A stretch of 64,000 nt of DNA, taken from contig JAHDVF020001225.1 of NCBI GenBank assembly GCA_022606425.2, positions 496,001 through 560,000 of the forward strand, written 5' to 3'. This DNA is from Lepidostoma basale (taxonomy: Eukaryota > Arthropoda > Insecta > Trichoptera > Lepidostomatidae). The notes below the pieces were generated by a model. The model did no database searches, was not told where the DNA came from, and saw only the letters and a program-made list of their open reading frames with translations. Below, one piece after another: positions 53,241 to 63,514 of the stretch (position 1 is the stretch's first letter; each line of letters begins with the position of its first letter). Both the position numbers and the translations under genes were made by a program.

Positions 53241-54864
53241 AGTCGGTATTTCTTACCACCGACTGTATGGCCGCCAGATACGCTGGGCAGTTCTGATCAC
53301 CCGTGGAATGACTCGCCGGCTTGCGGAAGTGCGTGCAGGTGGCACACTTTCTGGGACTGTCCTTGTTCGGACAGTCCTTCTCTTGATGGCCCTTGACGGC
53401 GCACCCGCGGCAGGTGTCCTCTTTCTGTGGGCACCGTCCAACCATATGGCCGTATAGGTGGCACTTATAGCAGCGCACGGCGCCCACAAAATCGCGGCAT
53501 CTGCACGCACTCCAGCCCATATATATGTACCCGGTCGCAATAAAGGCGACCCTGGCCACTGGATTAACCGTAAAAACACCGTTCGTTTTATCTCCACCCT
53601 TCTTACCAAACGTGGAGACCCTCTTGAATGATCTTATGAAATCTTCTTCACTAAGGGAAGAAGGGGAGCACTGGCCGGCCAGGTTTGCCTCAAAAATTTC
53701 TCTGGCCAGGGCCTCGTCCTTGATCGCAACCGGGACATCATAGACAACGATCTTCGGCAGTTTTCCTTTCGGAATAACCACACTAAGACCGTTGTCTCTA
53801 AGCCTATCGCTGAGGGCGTTCAGTTTTTGAACGCCCTCATTGGAGGTAGTCTCAACCAAGAGGCCGGCACCCCGAACGTTCCTGGTGCGGACTGGCTGGA
53901 AGCCGTCCTCTCTCGGGTTGACGGCCTTCATGAGAGCCGCTTTGGTGCCCTCCGAGGTCGCCCCCTCCGGTACCGTGGGGTACACCAACACCGCCGGCCT
54001 GACCTTCCCCACACTCTTCTTTATTTCGTCGACAGTTCTCTCCCTGGAGGGGAGAGGGGGGGCAGTCGACGCTGGTGCCACTGTAGTCAGGCGAAGCGCT
54101 GGTACAGGGAGCGAGGCTGACGTCACTCCGGCATACGTCCTGTCGGTGTGCGACAAGGGAGGGTTCCCCGGCGGTAGGGCCGGTTCGCTGCCCTGTCGCC
54201 CGAAAGTGACAAGGAATTCCTCCCTGATCGCAGCACGGACGACGTCCCCAACACTGCTAAGCGTGCTGTTGTTGTCGTTGTTGTTGTTGCTGCAGCCACT
54301 GATTTCCACTCTTCCTCTGAGCTCCAAGAGCTCAGCACTCTGAGCGGCGAGGGCGGCATCACGCTCCCTGATGATACTCATCAGCGTTCTCGTGCCCTCG
54401 CGCACGTCCTCCTGGTGCGCGGCGACACGACCCTTTTGTTCTAGGTTCAGCCTGTTTGATCCTGTGGTCGTGATCACCGTGATGCCACTTAGAGCCTCCA
54501 GGATGGATGCTCTGGCAGCGTCTCCCGCACCGGGGGCGGCGGCCGCCACCGCACTCGTACCAGTCGTACATGGAGTGGCTCCAGCAGCAGCCGGAGAAGC
54601 AACCTGTGAAGCAGACTGTGAAGCAGCCGGTGAGGGAGGGGCTGCGCTTCCACCGCCACTCGATCCCTTTCCGGCTCTCTTCGTCCTCTTCTTGACAGAG
54701 GAGGAAGACGACGACTTGTGGGGCGCTGGTGCAAAAGACACTCCACTCGAGGGTGAAGGACCACCCGCACCAGCACCACCAGCATCATCAGAATCATCAC
54801 TTGGGGCGGCGTCCACAGCCGCGGTTGTAGTCGCAGTGGTCGAGACTGCAACCACGTCACTCAT
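53230..54864 (-). CDS. R1-like ORF1, nucleic-acid-binding Gag-like protein
   Basis: 544 codons, intact. The N-terminus is Ala/Ser/Gly-rich and acidic, then a Lys-rich patch (KKRTKRAGKG). Residues about 143-190 (DVREGTRTLMSIIRERDAAL, AELLELRGRVE) could form a coiled coil. Three zinc knuckles end it: CYKCHLYGHMVGRC (465-478), CRGCAVKGHQEKDC (485-498) and CATC..H..C (507-526). This protein binds the element RNA to form the RNP used in retrotransposition. A TAA directly precedes the ATG in frame, so 54864 is the start available here. Confidence 0.88.
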   Translation of the reverse strand: MSDVVAVSTTATTTAAVDAAPSDDSDDAGGAGAGGPSPSSGVSFAPAPHKSSSSSSVKKRTKRAGKGSSGGGSAAPPSPAASQSASQVASPAAAGATPCTTGTSAVAAAAPGAGDAARASILEALSGITVITTTGSNRLNLEQKGRVAAHQEDVREGTRTLMSIIRERDAALAAQSAELLELRGRVEISGCSNNNNDNNSTLSSVGDVVRAAIREEFLVTFGRQGSEPALPPGNPPLSHTDRTYAGVTSASLPVPALRLTTVAPASTAPPLPSRERTVDEIKKSVGKVRPAVLVYPTVPEGATSEGTKAALMKAVNPREDGFQPVRTRNVRGAGLLVETTSNEGVQKLNALSDRLRDNGLSVVIPKGKLPKIVVYDVPVAIKDEALAREIFEANLAGQCSPSSLSEEDFIRSFKRVSTFGKKGGDKTNGVFTVNPVARVAFIATGYIYMGWSACRCRDFVGAVRCYKCHLYGHMVGRCPQKEDTCRGCAVKGHQEKDCPNKDSPRKCATCTHFRKPASHSTGDQNCPAYLAAIQSVVRNTDYGC

Positions 54865-54912
54865 TTATTATATGATTTAACATCGACATTTATTATATGA
54901 TTTAACATCGAC
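54863..54912 (-). repeat. 25-bp direct repeat at the R1-like 5' junction
   Basis: The unit ATTTATTATATGATTTAACA with TCGAC is present twice (54863-54887, 54888-54912). It combines part of the target duplication with a 17-mer also found at 55268-55284. Confidence 0.85.
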
Positions 54913-54979
54913 AGACTGGTGACACTATTGCAAACTAAGTCCTTTATATACATACAGATCAGGGGTGGTAAACATGATT

Positions 54980-55450
54980 CTAACTAACTAACTAACCATC
55001 ACGCCGTCTCCCCGAAAGGGTAGGCAGAAAGAATGGAGTGTCACACTTTATCCGATGCGCCACTCCATCCTTCTCTTTTCGCCCCGCGGGATACGCGGTG
55101 TAATGGGTTGCGAACCTCATCGCCACCAATAGGCATCTCCCGCGCACACTTCGATCTTCCAACATCCACAAAATAAATCTCAAACAAATAATATAAAATA
55201 CATAAAATAAAATAACAAAATAAAATTATTTAACACAAAATATTATTTTAAGATGGTGCACATATTGTTTATTATATGATTTAATTAATGTTCCACGTAT
55301 CCAATTTTTTTTTAAATAAGCAGTAATTAGGCACTTAAAACCAACCAACACCAGCAAGAACTTGAAAAGAATATTGAAGAAATTATTCAAATTGTCATTG
55401 GAACAAATGAAAAATTTATTTTTGCACCTGTCAAAATTCTTTATATAAAC
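54980..55450 (-). mobile_element. RTN copy, long form
   Basis: The minus strand mirrors 31750-32300 from AAGAATTTTGACAGGTGC to the GTTAGTTAGTTAG tail. Confidence 0.7.
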
Positions 55451-55559
55451 GAAAATACATGATTCTATACTAAAATAATCTTCAAATATTTGCGTAAAAT
55501 TTACTGAATTTAAATATTGGTATTACAGGTATTCAAGAATATGTGAGTGAAGTATATTT

Positions 55560-55735
55560 TTGTATTGAATAAGAATCTGTCACCAGTCTGTCGATACCAG
55601 CAAACCTGGCGAAACCGGTCGCTGTCGAAATAAAGACAAAAGTGGTACCTAGTCGTTAAAAAACATCGTTTTATTTAATTATTATTTAAAGTGTACTTCC
55701 ATCAAGAGATTTCAGTAAAATCATTTGATTATATT
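55560..55735 (+). mobile_element. PLE/HHR family-4 copy
   Basis: CAGT CTGTCGA (55588-55594) T ACCAG..CCTGG C GAAAC (55611-55615) CG GTC GCTG. One core position departs from CUGANGA (A6 is T). CAGT/GCTG can pair as stem I. The tail includes AAGAGATTTCAGTAAAATCA. Confidence 0.6.
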
Positions 55736-56120
55736 AATCATGAAATTTTAAACGGAATCGAAGCAAGAGCAGACATGGTCGGAATCAAGCATCTCTTAAG
55801 AGTAGCAGAAATGAGAACGTTACGACCTATTGTGGTGAGAACCCTTAGAGATAGGATAACCAATGAAGAAATTCGCAAATCCTGCAAAATTGAAGACATA
55901 GTGAGATGGAGTAGGCAGAGAAAACGATTCTGGAAGGACCACATCGAAAAAATGGATCCAGCAAAAATACTAATATCGTGATGCCCGAGACTCCAGAGGG
56001 CCGTAGAGCACCAAGATGACCACCAAAGAGATGGAGAGAAGGCTGGTCGTCTTCATCACAGGAAGAAAGTTAATATCCTGCATAAACAGATCGCAATATC
56101 TACAATTAGAAGAAGAAGAA
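55736..56120 (+). pseudogene. LINE-GAA C-terminal copy
   Basis: The frame 55691-55981 has GIKHLLRVAEMRTLRPIVVR, TLRDRITNEEIRKSCKIEDI and VRWSRQRKRFWKDHIEKMD. The 3' end AGAAGAAGAAGG follows. Confidence 0.7.
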
Positions 56121-56144
56121 GGAATTTTACATCATTGTTAAAAA

Positions 56145-56976
56145 AAACTAACTAACCATCATGCCGTCTCTCCGAAGGGGTAAGCAGAAAGAATGGACTG
56201 CATGTTTTCTTTTCTGACATAATCTTCTCGATTCCTTAACATTCATACATCATGTCATGCACGCACGTTGATTTCGTCGACTTTTCCCATGGCCGACATT
56301 CAATATTTGATTTATTTGATCATGTCACGTTTTCTTCGGTCTTTCTCTAATTATAGTTCCATTTACATCATTAACGTATACTTTTTAGCTATTTTTTTTT
56401 TCATTCATTATTTTCATGTGTCCAAACCATTTAAATGATTCTTTCGTCATTTTGTTTATAACATTTTCATTCGCACCGCATTCATTTTTATTCACATTTT
56501 TTCACACATTCGTCTAAGAGATCTAATTTCTACTGCATTTATTTTATTACATTCTTCTTTTCCCAGTTCCATGTGTCGCTTACACACATAAATAAAAATC
56601 TTAGGTTATGAATTACATTAAATATTCATTTTGAGAAACAAGCAGTCTGGTGTCTTTTTGTCAGTTGATTGTAAAGTTTATTCAAGCGGCATAACAAAAA
56701 ACAGGAAAGTTTTAGCAAATTCGTTTTTATACACAGTTTTTTCCACAAATTCGTCTAAGAGATCTATTTTCTACTGCATTTATTTTATTTCATTCTTCTT
56801 TTCCCAGTTCCATGTGTCGCTTCCATACATAAATAAAAAATCTTAGGTTATGAATTATATTAAATATTCATTTTGAAAAACAAGCAGTCTGGTGTCTTTT
56901 TGTCAGTAGATTGTAAAGTTTATTCAAGCGGCATAACAAAAAACAGCACAGTTTTAGCAAATTCGTACGTCACACA
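56145..56976 (-). repeat. RTE-a remnant and a 241-bp tandem duplication
   Basis: RTE-a minus strand from 56145. The segment about 56495-56735 is repeated at about 56736-56976 (CGTCTAAGAG at 56511 and 56752, offset 241), including non-RTE sequence AAGCAGTCTGGTGTCTTTTT. Confidence 0.75.
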
Positions 56977-57475
56977 TAATTTAAAAAAATAGTAAAATTT
57001 AAGGGTGACTTTGAATTTCTGTTAAGATCGCACTACCGCATAAGCACACAGCGTGTGTTTTGGAGTGCTCTTAAAATGAAAGGGTACGCCCTATACCGCC
57101 AATTATGTTGTAGGTATCGCATTAATTTATATTAAAATTTGGTTAAACTTCAAACTGCTTGTTTCTCCTGAAACTGCTAAGTATGGGCAATTTAGAATTA
57201 ATTATTCGCCTTTGACATCTCGCTAACGGCCCTCGAAGTGGAAAACAACAAACAGTAGACAAAACTAAGAGAAAATCCAACTAAATATAATCAAACAAGC
57301 CTTGCAGTGGCACTCTTAGAGTAGAAGGCTAAGGGTTTAATCCATATCGAGGGACCTCGTCATATTCTTCAAGGACTCTTAACGCAAATTTAAATACGTG
57401 TGACCCACATTCGAGATATTATCCTTGAGATAATCTGATAAATTTAGAAGCTGCTATAATATTAAGCATACTCGT
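56977..57475. other. Mostly unrecognised stretch
   Basis: A weak tRNA-like B-box match (GGGTTTAATCC) lies at about 57334. No other support. Confidence 0.3.
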
Positions 57476-57479
57476 ATGT

Positions 57480-57655
57480 GACGACCTTCGTGGCCGAGTA
57501 GTAAATGCTATGACTGCCATACCGGGTTAGATTCCCTGCGATGGCAGTGTATCTGTCTTTGGTCTGATGTAGAATTCACGTGACAATACAATTGCGATTC
57601 ATTATATTACCTACATATCACATATGATGAAAATCAATAGCTAAAAAATTGTAAC
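57480..57655 (+). repeat. SINE1 copy
   Basis: A-box-like TGGCCGAGTAG and B-box-like GGTTAGATTCC, then GCGATGGCAGTG and AATTCACGTGACAATACAAT. Confidence 0.75.
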
Positions 57656-57659
57656 AGTA

Positions 57660-58140
57660 ATTGAGTTTAAATACGCAGCTGCGTATTTATTACACCATCA
57701 TCAAGTCAGTGGTGACATATGGTTCTGAGTCGTGGACAATGACTCTAAAGTAACCACATGGAATCTACTGGTTTGAGAATAGAATAATTAGAATGATCCT
57801 GGGACCCAGACCCGGTATTGCAGCGGGAACTTGGAGGCTTAGGACCAACCAAAAGATCCGTACGATGACCCAGCAGCCCCTTATAACGAGCACTGTAAGA
57901 GCCGGTCGCCTAGCATGGATTGGGCACGTGTGCCGAGCCGAAGAGACCAGAGCAATCAAGACCCTGTACGCGTCTATACCGACTGGAGTAAGACCTCTAG
58001 TAAGGTCTAGAGAGCGCCTAATGGACAATGTTCTGGCTGATCTGGCTAGGTTGGGCGAATCGGACTGTTGGAAGCAAAAGGCGCAAGATCGAGGAGCTTG
58101 GCGAAAAATCATCAAGGAGGCTAAAACTTTTCAATAGTTG
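57660..58140 (+). pseudogene. RTE-like LINE C-terminus (fourth family), well preserved
   Basis: The frame 57793-58137 reads ILGPRPGIAAGTWRLRTNQK, RAGRLAWIGHVCRAEETRAI, KTLYASIPTGVRPLVRSRER and WKQKAQDRGAWRKIIKEAKT, with a stop. The RAGRLAWIGHV..R motif is the LINE C-terminal signature. It is a copy of the family at 26247. Upstream TIIKSVVTYGSESWTMTLK has one stop. Confidence 0.75.
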
Positions 58141-58301
58141 TATGGCCATAGGAAGTCACTAGTAAGTAATTGAGTTTAAATAACCTGATGTATAAAAATG
58201 TGAAAAACGACGGGAAACTATTACAATTAAGGTCCAAGTGGCATTCCAAGAACCAGCAGAAATGTTATACTTAGCTACAAATCAATCTCTAGGATTAAAA
58301 C

Positions 58302-58765
58302 TATTCTTCTTCTTTTTCTTCTTTTACTAGATCTATCGATCTGTGACACAGAAATCATGTCTCCTGAAATAATGAGGTCAAGCTGTCCTTCCTTAGGTGG
58401 TCTTCCAGGAACGTGGTTTCCGGAAGGTAATTTCGTAAACGGCTGTATATACGAGTTGGTCACCATCCATTCTGGCTACATGGTCCCCTTAGTATCTTCT
58501 TCTGGATCTACTCTACTAAACGATATCATCTGTTTCGCAAGTTTTTCTTATGTCTGCGTTACGGAGACGATCTCGGAGAGTTTTTCCAGTAATGGATCTT
58601 AGGACCTTCATCTCAGATGTTCTTAGCAAACCCTTGGTTAGTACAGTGTCAGCACGGGTCTCTATAGCATACGTCATGATAGGTCATATGCATGTCTTAT
58701 AATTTCTAACCTTGCTGTCAATACGCATGTGCTTGTTCTTCCGGAGAAGATTATTCAAACACCCT
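58302..58765 (-). pseudogene. LINE-GAA C-terminal copy
   Basis: TTC-rich start (58302-58326), then the family 3' end GATCTGTGACACAGAAATCA and the complement of RIDSKVRNYKTC. Confidence 0.65.
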
Positions 58766-58789
58766 GCATAAAAATCATTCATTATCGCT

Positions 58790-59195
58790 TTTTTGGAAAG
58801 GTTTTTGTTTGCGATGACGACTTTAAGTGCACCATTCACTGATAATAAAAAAAACACACAGTGAAATGTATTAATTAGAAAATTTGTAATTTTGTATTCA
58901 ACAGAAAAGAAATGTTAATTCCATTTTCAGCAGATGCCTTCGTCTAAAAATAAAACATTTTTCTAACTCAATTTCCCCACCTAAACGAATTTCCAGGAAT
59001 ATTTTTACCTTCGCTTCCATTTTAGTGTGACTTGCATAAACAAACAGTTTTCTTAAAACTTTTAAGCTTGCTCAAACTCCATACGCAGTTTTATGCCTGA
59101 AATATTATTCGTTTTTTTTTGGAAGAAGCCTTTATTTTTCAAAGAAGAAAGAAATTTGTTCGTTTCGTATTTTTGTAAAACAATGTAAATAAATA
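58790..59195. other. Mostly unrecognised; small RTE-a scrap
   Basis: 58790-58840 is RTE-a reversed (GGTTTTTGTTTGCGATGACG). The rest shows nothing. Confidence 0.4.
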
Positions 59196-59199
59196 TATT

Positions 59200-59925
59200 C
59201 GAATGTATGGAAGCGAAGCATAGAACTGGCAGAAGGATAGAGAATATTTAGGAAGCATTCATCTGCTTACATTCATTTCTTATTTATTTGTTCAGTATTA
59301 TACAATATCTTACATTGATTATCCGTAACTTTCTGAAACGGCAACAGTATTGGTATTGTAAATGGTGCACTTAAAGTTGTCATCGCAAACAAAAGCTTAT
59401 CTATTAAAGCTAAGATGGCAGTGCATAATGGTGTTCTTGCGCCGACCCTTATGTATGGAAGTGAACCATGGAACTTACAAAAGAAGGATGAAAGTAGAAT
59501 AAATGCAGTAGAAATGAGATCTCTAAGACGAATGTGCGGTAAATCTGTGTATAATAAAGTGTCAAATACCGAATGAAAGTGTTATGAACAAAATAATGAA
59601 AGGGTCGTTAAGGTGGTTTGGACACATGGAAAGAATGAGTGAAGACAGAATGGTGAAGAAGGTATTATATGTAAACGACGTGAACGGAGCTAGAAAAAGG
59701 AAGACCGAGGAAAACGTGGCACGATCAAATCAATCAAATATTAAATGTCGGTCACGTGAGGAGTCGGTGAAATCGACGTGCATACATGACAAGATGTATG
59801 AATGTGGAGGAGGCGAGAGAAATATGTCAGGACAGAACAGTGTGGCTTTCCATTCTTTCTGCCCTCTGACTCCTCACTCCGACTTTCAATATTTGATTTA
59901 TTTGATCGTGCCACGTTAATGTTTC
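59200..59925 (+). pseudogene. RTE-a copy ending in an inverted fragment
   Basis: VNGALKVVIANKSLSIKAKM, YGSEPWNLQKKDESRINAVE, then the frame 59584-59919 with MNKIMKGSLRWFGHMERMSE. The coding end (CCATTCTTTCTGCC at about 59862) switches into about 60 bp of RTE-a in reverse (to 59925). Confidence 0.7.
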
Positions 59926-59929
59926 ATTT

Positions 59930-60250
59930 TTTTATAACTTTATACACAACATACACTTTTTATTGCAAAAGTGTGTTTTGTGTACAGGTAATAATTTATT
60001 AATCCACAACACAAAGTTATGGCGCATAGAGAAGAAAAAAATAAAATGTTTTAATTCATAAAAAAATTCGTCATCATGGAACTCCGTAGTGCCTTAAATT
60101 TATCAAAACCTCTTAACATGTTTTTTACAAAGGTTATCGTAATGTGTTAAACTATAATACAAAAAATGCATAGATATCAAATTTGATACAGTATTAATTT
60201 TTAGTGCGTTACTAATGAATCTTGGATTAAATAAACATAAAAATATTTGT
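59930..60250. other. AT-rich stretch, nothing recognised
   Basis: Apart from ACACAAAGTTATGGCG (shared with about 26738), no match was found. Confidence 0.4.
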
Positions 60251-60254
60251 TTTT

Positions 60255-61465
60255 TTGAATGTATACAAATACTTGTAGACAAATACTGGATTTTACCTAT
60301 TGCGGGTTAATCATTTTTAAGGATTAATAGTATCTCGTTTACAAATAATAATAAATAATACAAATAATCTTAATCGATGGCGCTAGTGTCGATTGACCTA
60401 AAAATGTGAAGCGTTTCGAACATAGTAGCATATATACATCTTTCTAAAATTTGTTAGACGTGGTGGTCGTAAGAAGGGCGAAATGGGGAATGTTGTTAAA
60501 CATAAAGCGATCGTTTAACCCAACCAATGAGACAGGTCATAAGTCCTGTAAACGCCTCGACTGCCATATTCTGTTTCCAAAAAAAAATTCATTTTAAACG
60601 AGCACGAACTGCAAGCCCTGGTGTTTAGGATGTATGAGGTATGCAAGCGATACGATTTGATGATGAATGTGAATAAGTCTAAGGTAATGATTTTCGAAAA
60701 AGAAGGAAGCATGACAGTCTGCAACATTAGTGTAAACGGTGAAAATCTGGAACAAGTGGATGAATTTGTTATTTAGGAAGTATGTTTACAAAGGATGGGA
60801 GGGTGGAGAAGGATATTGAAAGAAGGGTTGGGGCAGGCAACAGAATAAATGGTGCACTTAAAGTTGTCATCGCAAACAAAAGCATATCCAAAAAAGCTAA
60901 GATGGCAGTGCACAATGGTGTTCTTGTGCCGACCCTTATGTATGGAAGTGAAGCATGGAACTGGCAAAAGAAGGATGAAAGTAGAATAAATGCAGTAGAA
61001 ATGAGATCTCTAAGACGAATGTGGCAAATCTGTATATGATAGAGTGACAAATGCAAGTATAAGAAGTGAATGTGGTGCGAATGAAAGTGTTATGAACAAA
61101 ATAAGGAAAGGGTCATTAAGATGGTTTGGACACATGGAAAAAATGAGTGAAGACAGAATGGTAAAGAAGGTATATGTAAACGGCGTGAACGGAGCTAGAA
61201 ATAGAGGAAGGCCGAGGAAAACGTGGTACGATCAAATCAATCAAATATTGAATGTCGGTCACGTGAGGAGTCGGAAAAATCGACGTGCGTGCATGACAAG
61301 ATGTATGAATGTAGATGAAGCGAGAGGCGTATGTCAGGACAGAACAGTGTGGCGTTCCATTCTTTCTGCCTACCCCTCCGGGGAGACGGCGTGATGGTAA
61401 GTTAAGTTAAGTTTAAAAAAAAATTTACATCTTCGTCTCTATTGAGATACAATTAATCCTTAAAA
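60255..61465 (-). repeat. R531 minus copy interrupted by an RTE-a insertion
   Basis: R531 runs to about 60580 (ATATTCTGTTTCCA) and resumes at about 61418 with ATTTACATCTTCGTCTCTAT. Poly(A)-like runs flank the insertion. Confidence 0.75.
60588..61418 (+). pseudogene. RTE-a LINE C-terminal copy, (TAAGT)n tail
   Basis: Longest family coverage: HELQALVFRMYEVCKRYDLM, MMNVNKSKVMIFEKEGSMTV and GENLEQVDEFV, a frame break, then 60782-61039 (RRVGAGNRINGALKVVIANK .. NWQKKDESRINAVEMRSLRR) and 61044-61394 (GSLRWFGHMEKMSEDRMVKK, NRGRPRKTWYDQINQ, NRRACMTRCMNVDEARGVCQ, WRSILSAYPSGETA). Only two or three small indels separate the pieces. Confidence 0.8.
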
Positions 61466-61800
61466 ATAAAAATCTTTGTTTTTAAAACTAAGAGGCAATT
61501 TCCACTCGACGTCATAGTAACAGAATAGTTTGAGTGTTGCAAAATTTATATCTTTATCTTCTTGTATTATAAGATGGGATGCTGGCTGAGCTCCAAATCC
61601 GAGGTATTTTATTGAATCCCGATGAGGCATTTTCTGGATTGAAACTTTAGAGCTCTCATACACCGCCGCGTCCTAGCCAAATCTAGCTCGACCCTATGAT
61701 AACTGCTCTATTTTTACAGATTCTTATTTTTCTATTTACGTTATGTAAACTAAAAGGAAACTTTTGTACATTTAAAGAGTTTTCAAAATGAAAACTAAGT
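61466..61800. other. Unrecognised stretch
   Basis: No frame with motifs or repeat match. Confidence 0.4.
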
Positions 61801-61807
61801 AATTTAG

Positions 61808-62047
61808 TTTTACAAGGATTAATTGTATCTCAATAGAGACGAAGATGCAAATTGTTTTTCTGGGAACAGAAGGTGGTGGCCGAGGCGCTTACAGGACTTA
61901 TGACCTGTCATTGGTTGGGTTGAGCGATCGCTTCACGTTTAACAACATTCCCCATTCCGTCGTTATGACCACCACGTCTGACCTTCTGTTCCCAGAAAAA
62001 CAATTTGCATCTTCGTCTCTATTGAGATACAATTAATCCTTGTAAAA
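61808..62047. repeat. R531-derived perfect inverted repeat (67-bp arms)
   Basis: 61808-61874 and 61981-62047 are exact reverse complements, separated by 106 bp of R531 core. The outer edge is ACAAGGATTAATTGTATCTC. R531 edge sequence continues to about 62120. Confidence 0.9.
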
Positions 62048-62237
62048 TAAAAATAATTTATCCGCAATGGGTGAAATCCAGTATTTTTCTACAAGAATTT
62101 GTATACATTCAAAATGTTGTTGTAGTTATTATAAACAACTATCTAAACTTGACTTCTAGTCCCATAATTGATTTGTTTCTCTTGTCTCATAATTCTAACT
62201 AAAAAACAATTTATTCAAATGAATTCTCTTTACATGA

Positions 62238-62338
62238 ATTTGTGTGACAATCACACTGCCATCGCCAGAAATCGAACCCGGGACCTTTGATGTGGCAGTC
62301 AAAGCACCTACCACATGGCCACGAAGGTCATCGAAGGT
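62238..62338 (-). repeat. SINE1 copy
   Basis: The minus strand has TGGCCATGTGGTAGGTGC (A-box area), GGTTCGATTTC (B box) and GGCGATGGCAGTGTGATTG. Confidence 0.7.
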
Positions 62339-62529
62339 TTACTGTATCGTTTAGAACAAAAAATTGAGCCAATAGTGCTTTGGTTAAAAATAAAATGGCG
62401 AAACGTCGCGTCGGGGAGAATGTAGGTCTACTTGACGAGCTGCAAAAAAATTGTTTATTTTTTATAAAATGGTAAAAAAAATGGCTGTTTCGGTAACCGA
62501 TGTTACCATCGTTAGGTGTTACAATAAAC

Positions 62530-63060
62530 TGAGAGTTTGACCAGTGACCTATATGATGAGGTGCGAGCACAAACCAACATAGCGATGGCCGTGGCTGGCT
62601 GCTTGCGCGACACCATATATAGGAACAAATACATGCTCATCGAAAGTAAAGTCAAGATATACAAGGCATGCGTTCGCCCCATTATGACGTATAGAATAGA
62701 GGTCGGAGCCAATACCATTGAACTAACAACCTTCTTAGAGTAGCAGAAATGCGAATCCTACGCTCCATCGCAGGCAAAACCCTTAAAGATCGGATCAGAA
62801 ATTAAACGATAAAGTCTGTCTGTGGTGTTGAGGATAAATTGAGATGAGGAAGAAGCAGAAGGCGATTTTGGAGAGACCACGTGGACCACATGGAGAATAC
62901 AATAATTGCAAAAATCGTTAAAGATAAAAACCCAAGCAGCAAGAGATTACCAGGAAGGCCGCCGGAGAGATGGAGAGATGGCTGGACATCATTATCCCAG
63001 GATAGCCCACCGTCACAAATAGGTCATATAACCTAAACTAAGAGGAAGAAGAAGAAGAAG
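62530..63060 (+). pseudogene. LINE-GAA C-terminal copy with (GAA)n tail
   Basis: LTSDLYDEVRAQTNIAMAVA, SKVKIYKACVRPIMTYRIEV, then frame breaks through the RILRSIAGKTLKDRIR region. The 3' end WRDGWTSLSQDSPPSQIGHI is followed by AGGAAGAAGAAGAAGAAG. It is the reference for the family tail. Confidence 0.75.
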
Positions 63061-63139
63061 ATAATATAAAATACTTAAATTACACTGGAATATATCACTT
63101 ACAAAAGATCTAAAAACGATTAATGCACTGTTTATACCG

Positions 63140-63215
63140 TTAGAGATATGTCGAGACAGAGCAGTATGGCTATCCTCTCTGCCTAACCCCGTGGGAGAAA
63201 CGGCGTGATGGTTAC
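63140..63215 (+). repeat. RTE-a 3' scrap
   Basis: VCRDRAVWLSSLPNPVGETA-like end and GGCGTGATGGTTA. Confidence 0.55.
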
Positions 63216-63514
63216 TTTCTTACTAAGTTAAGTGATATTCAAACGTATGAAAATATTGAATGAGTTAAATTGTATCAAAAAATATTTTCTCTCGTAATCT
63301 TAAAGCAGATATTCATAAGAATCGTGTCAAAGAGATAAATCGATTTATACTCTCATTTAGAACTTTTCTACTTTCTATACTTGATTGACAAAACCTTTAA
63401 AACTTCAAATGGCAAAATTTTTAAGTGAAATGGATGGAATTCGTCTCAAATCGGATCATTTGAAGATTCTCTGACAGTTCATATTTATATATCGAGTGTG
63501 TAAAAACTACAGCT

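Larger units (their letters stand above)
49230..54905 (-). mobile_element. R1-clade non-LTR retrotransposon, nearly complete
   Basis: About 5.7 kb on the minus strand: ORF1, an overlapping ORF2 (endonuclease and reverse transcriptase) and an 886-bp 3' UTR without poly(A). The target duplication CATCGACAGACT flanks it (49218-49229, 54906-54917). Uninterrupted motifs apart from one frameshift in ORF2 suggest recent insertion. GC content is far above the surroundings. The target is a family-4 hammerhead-like repeat. The clade call rests on the NLGRSRAA start, GDFNAHSPLW, CCHC knuckles in ORF1 and the C-terminal CxC..H..C motif. Confidence 0.9.

Noticed and set aside
53840..54880. Long plus-strand frames opposite R1-like ORF1
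   Set aside because: Antisense shadows of GC-rich ORF1 and ORF2. No motif of their own.
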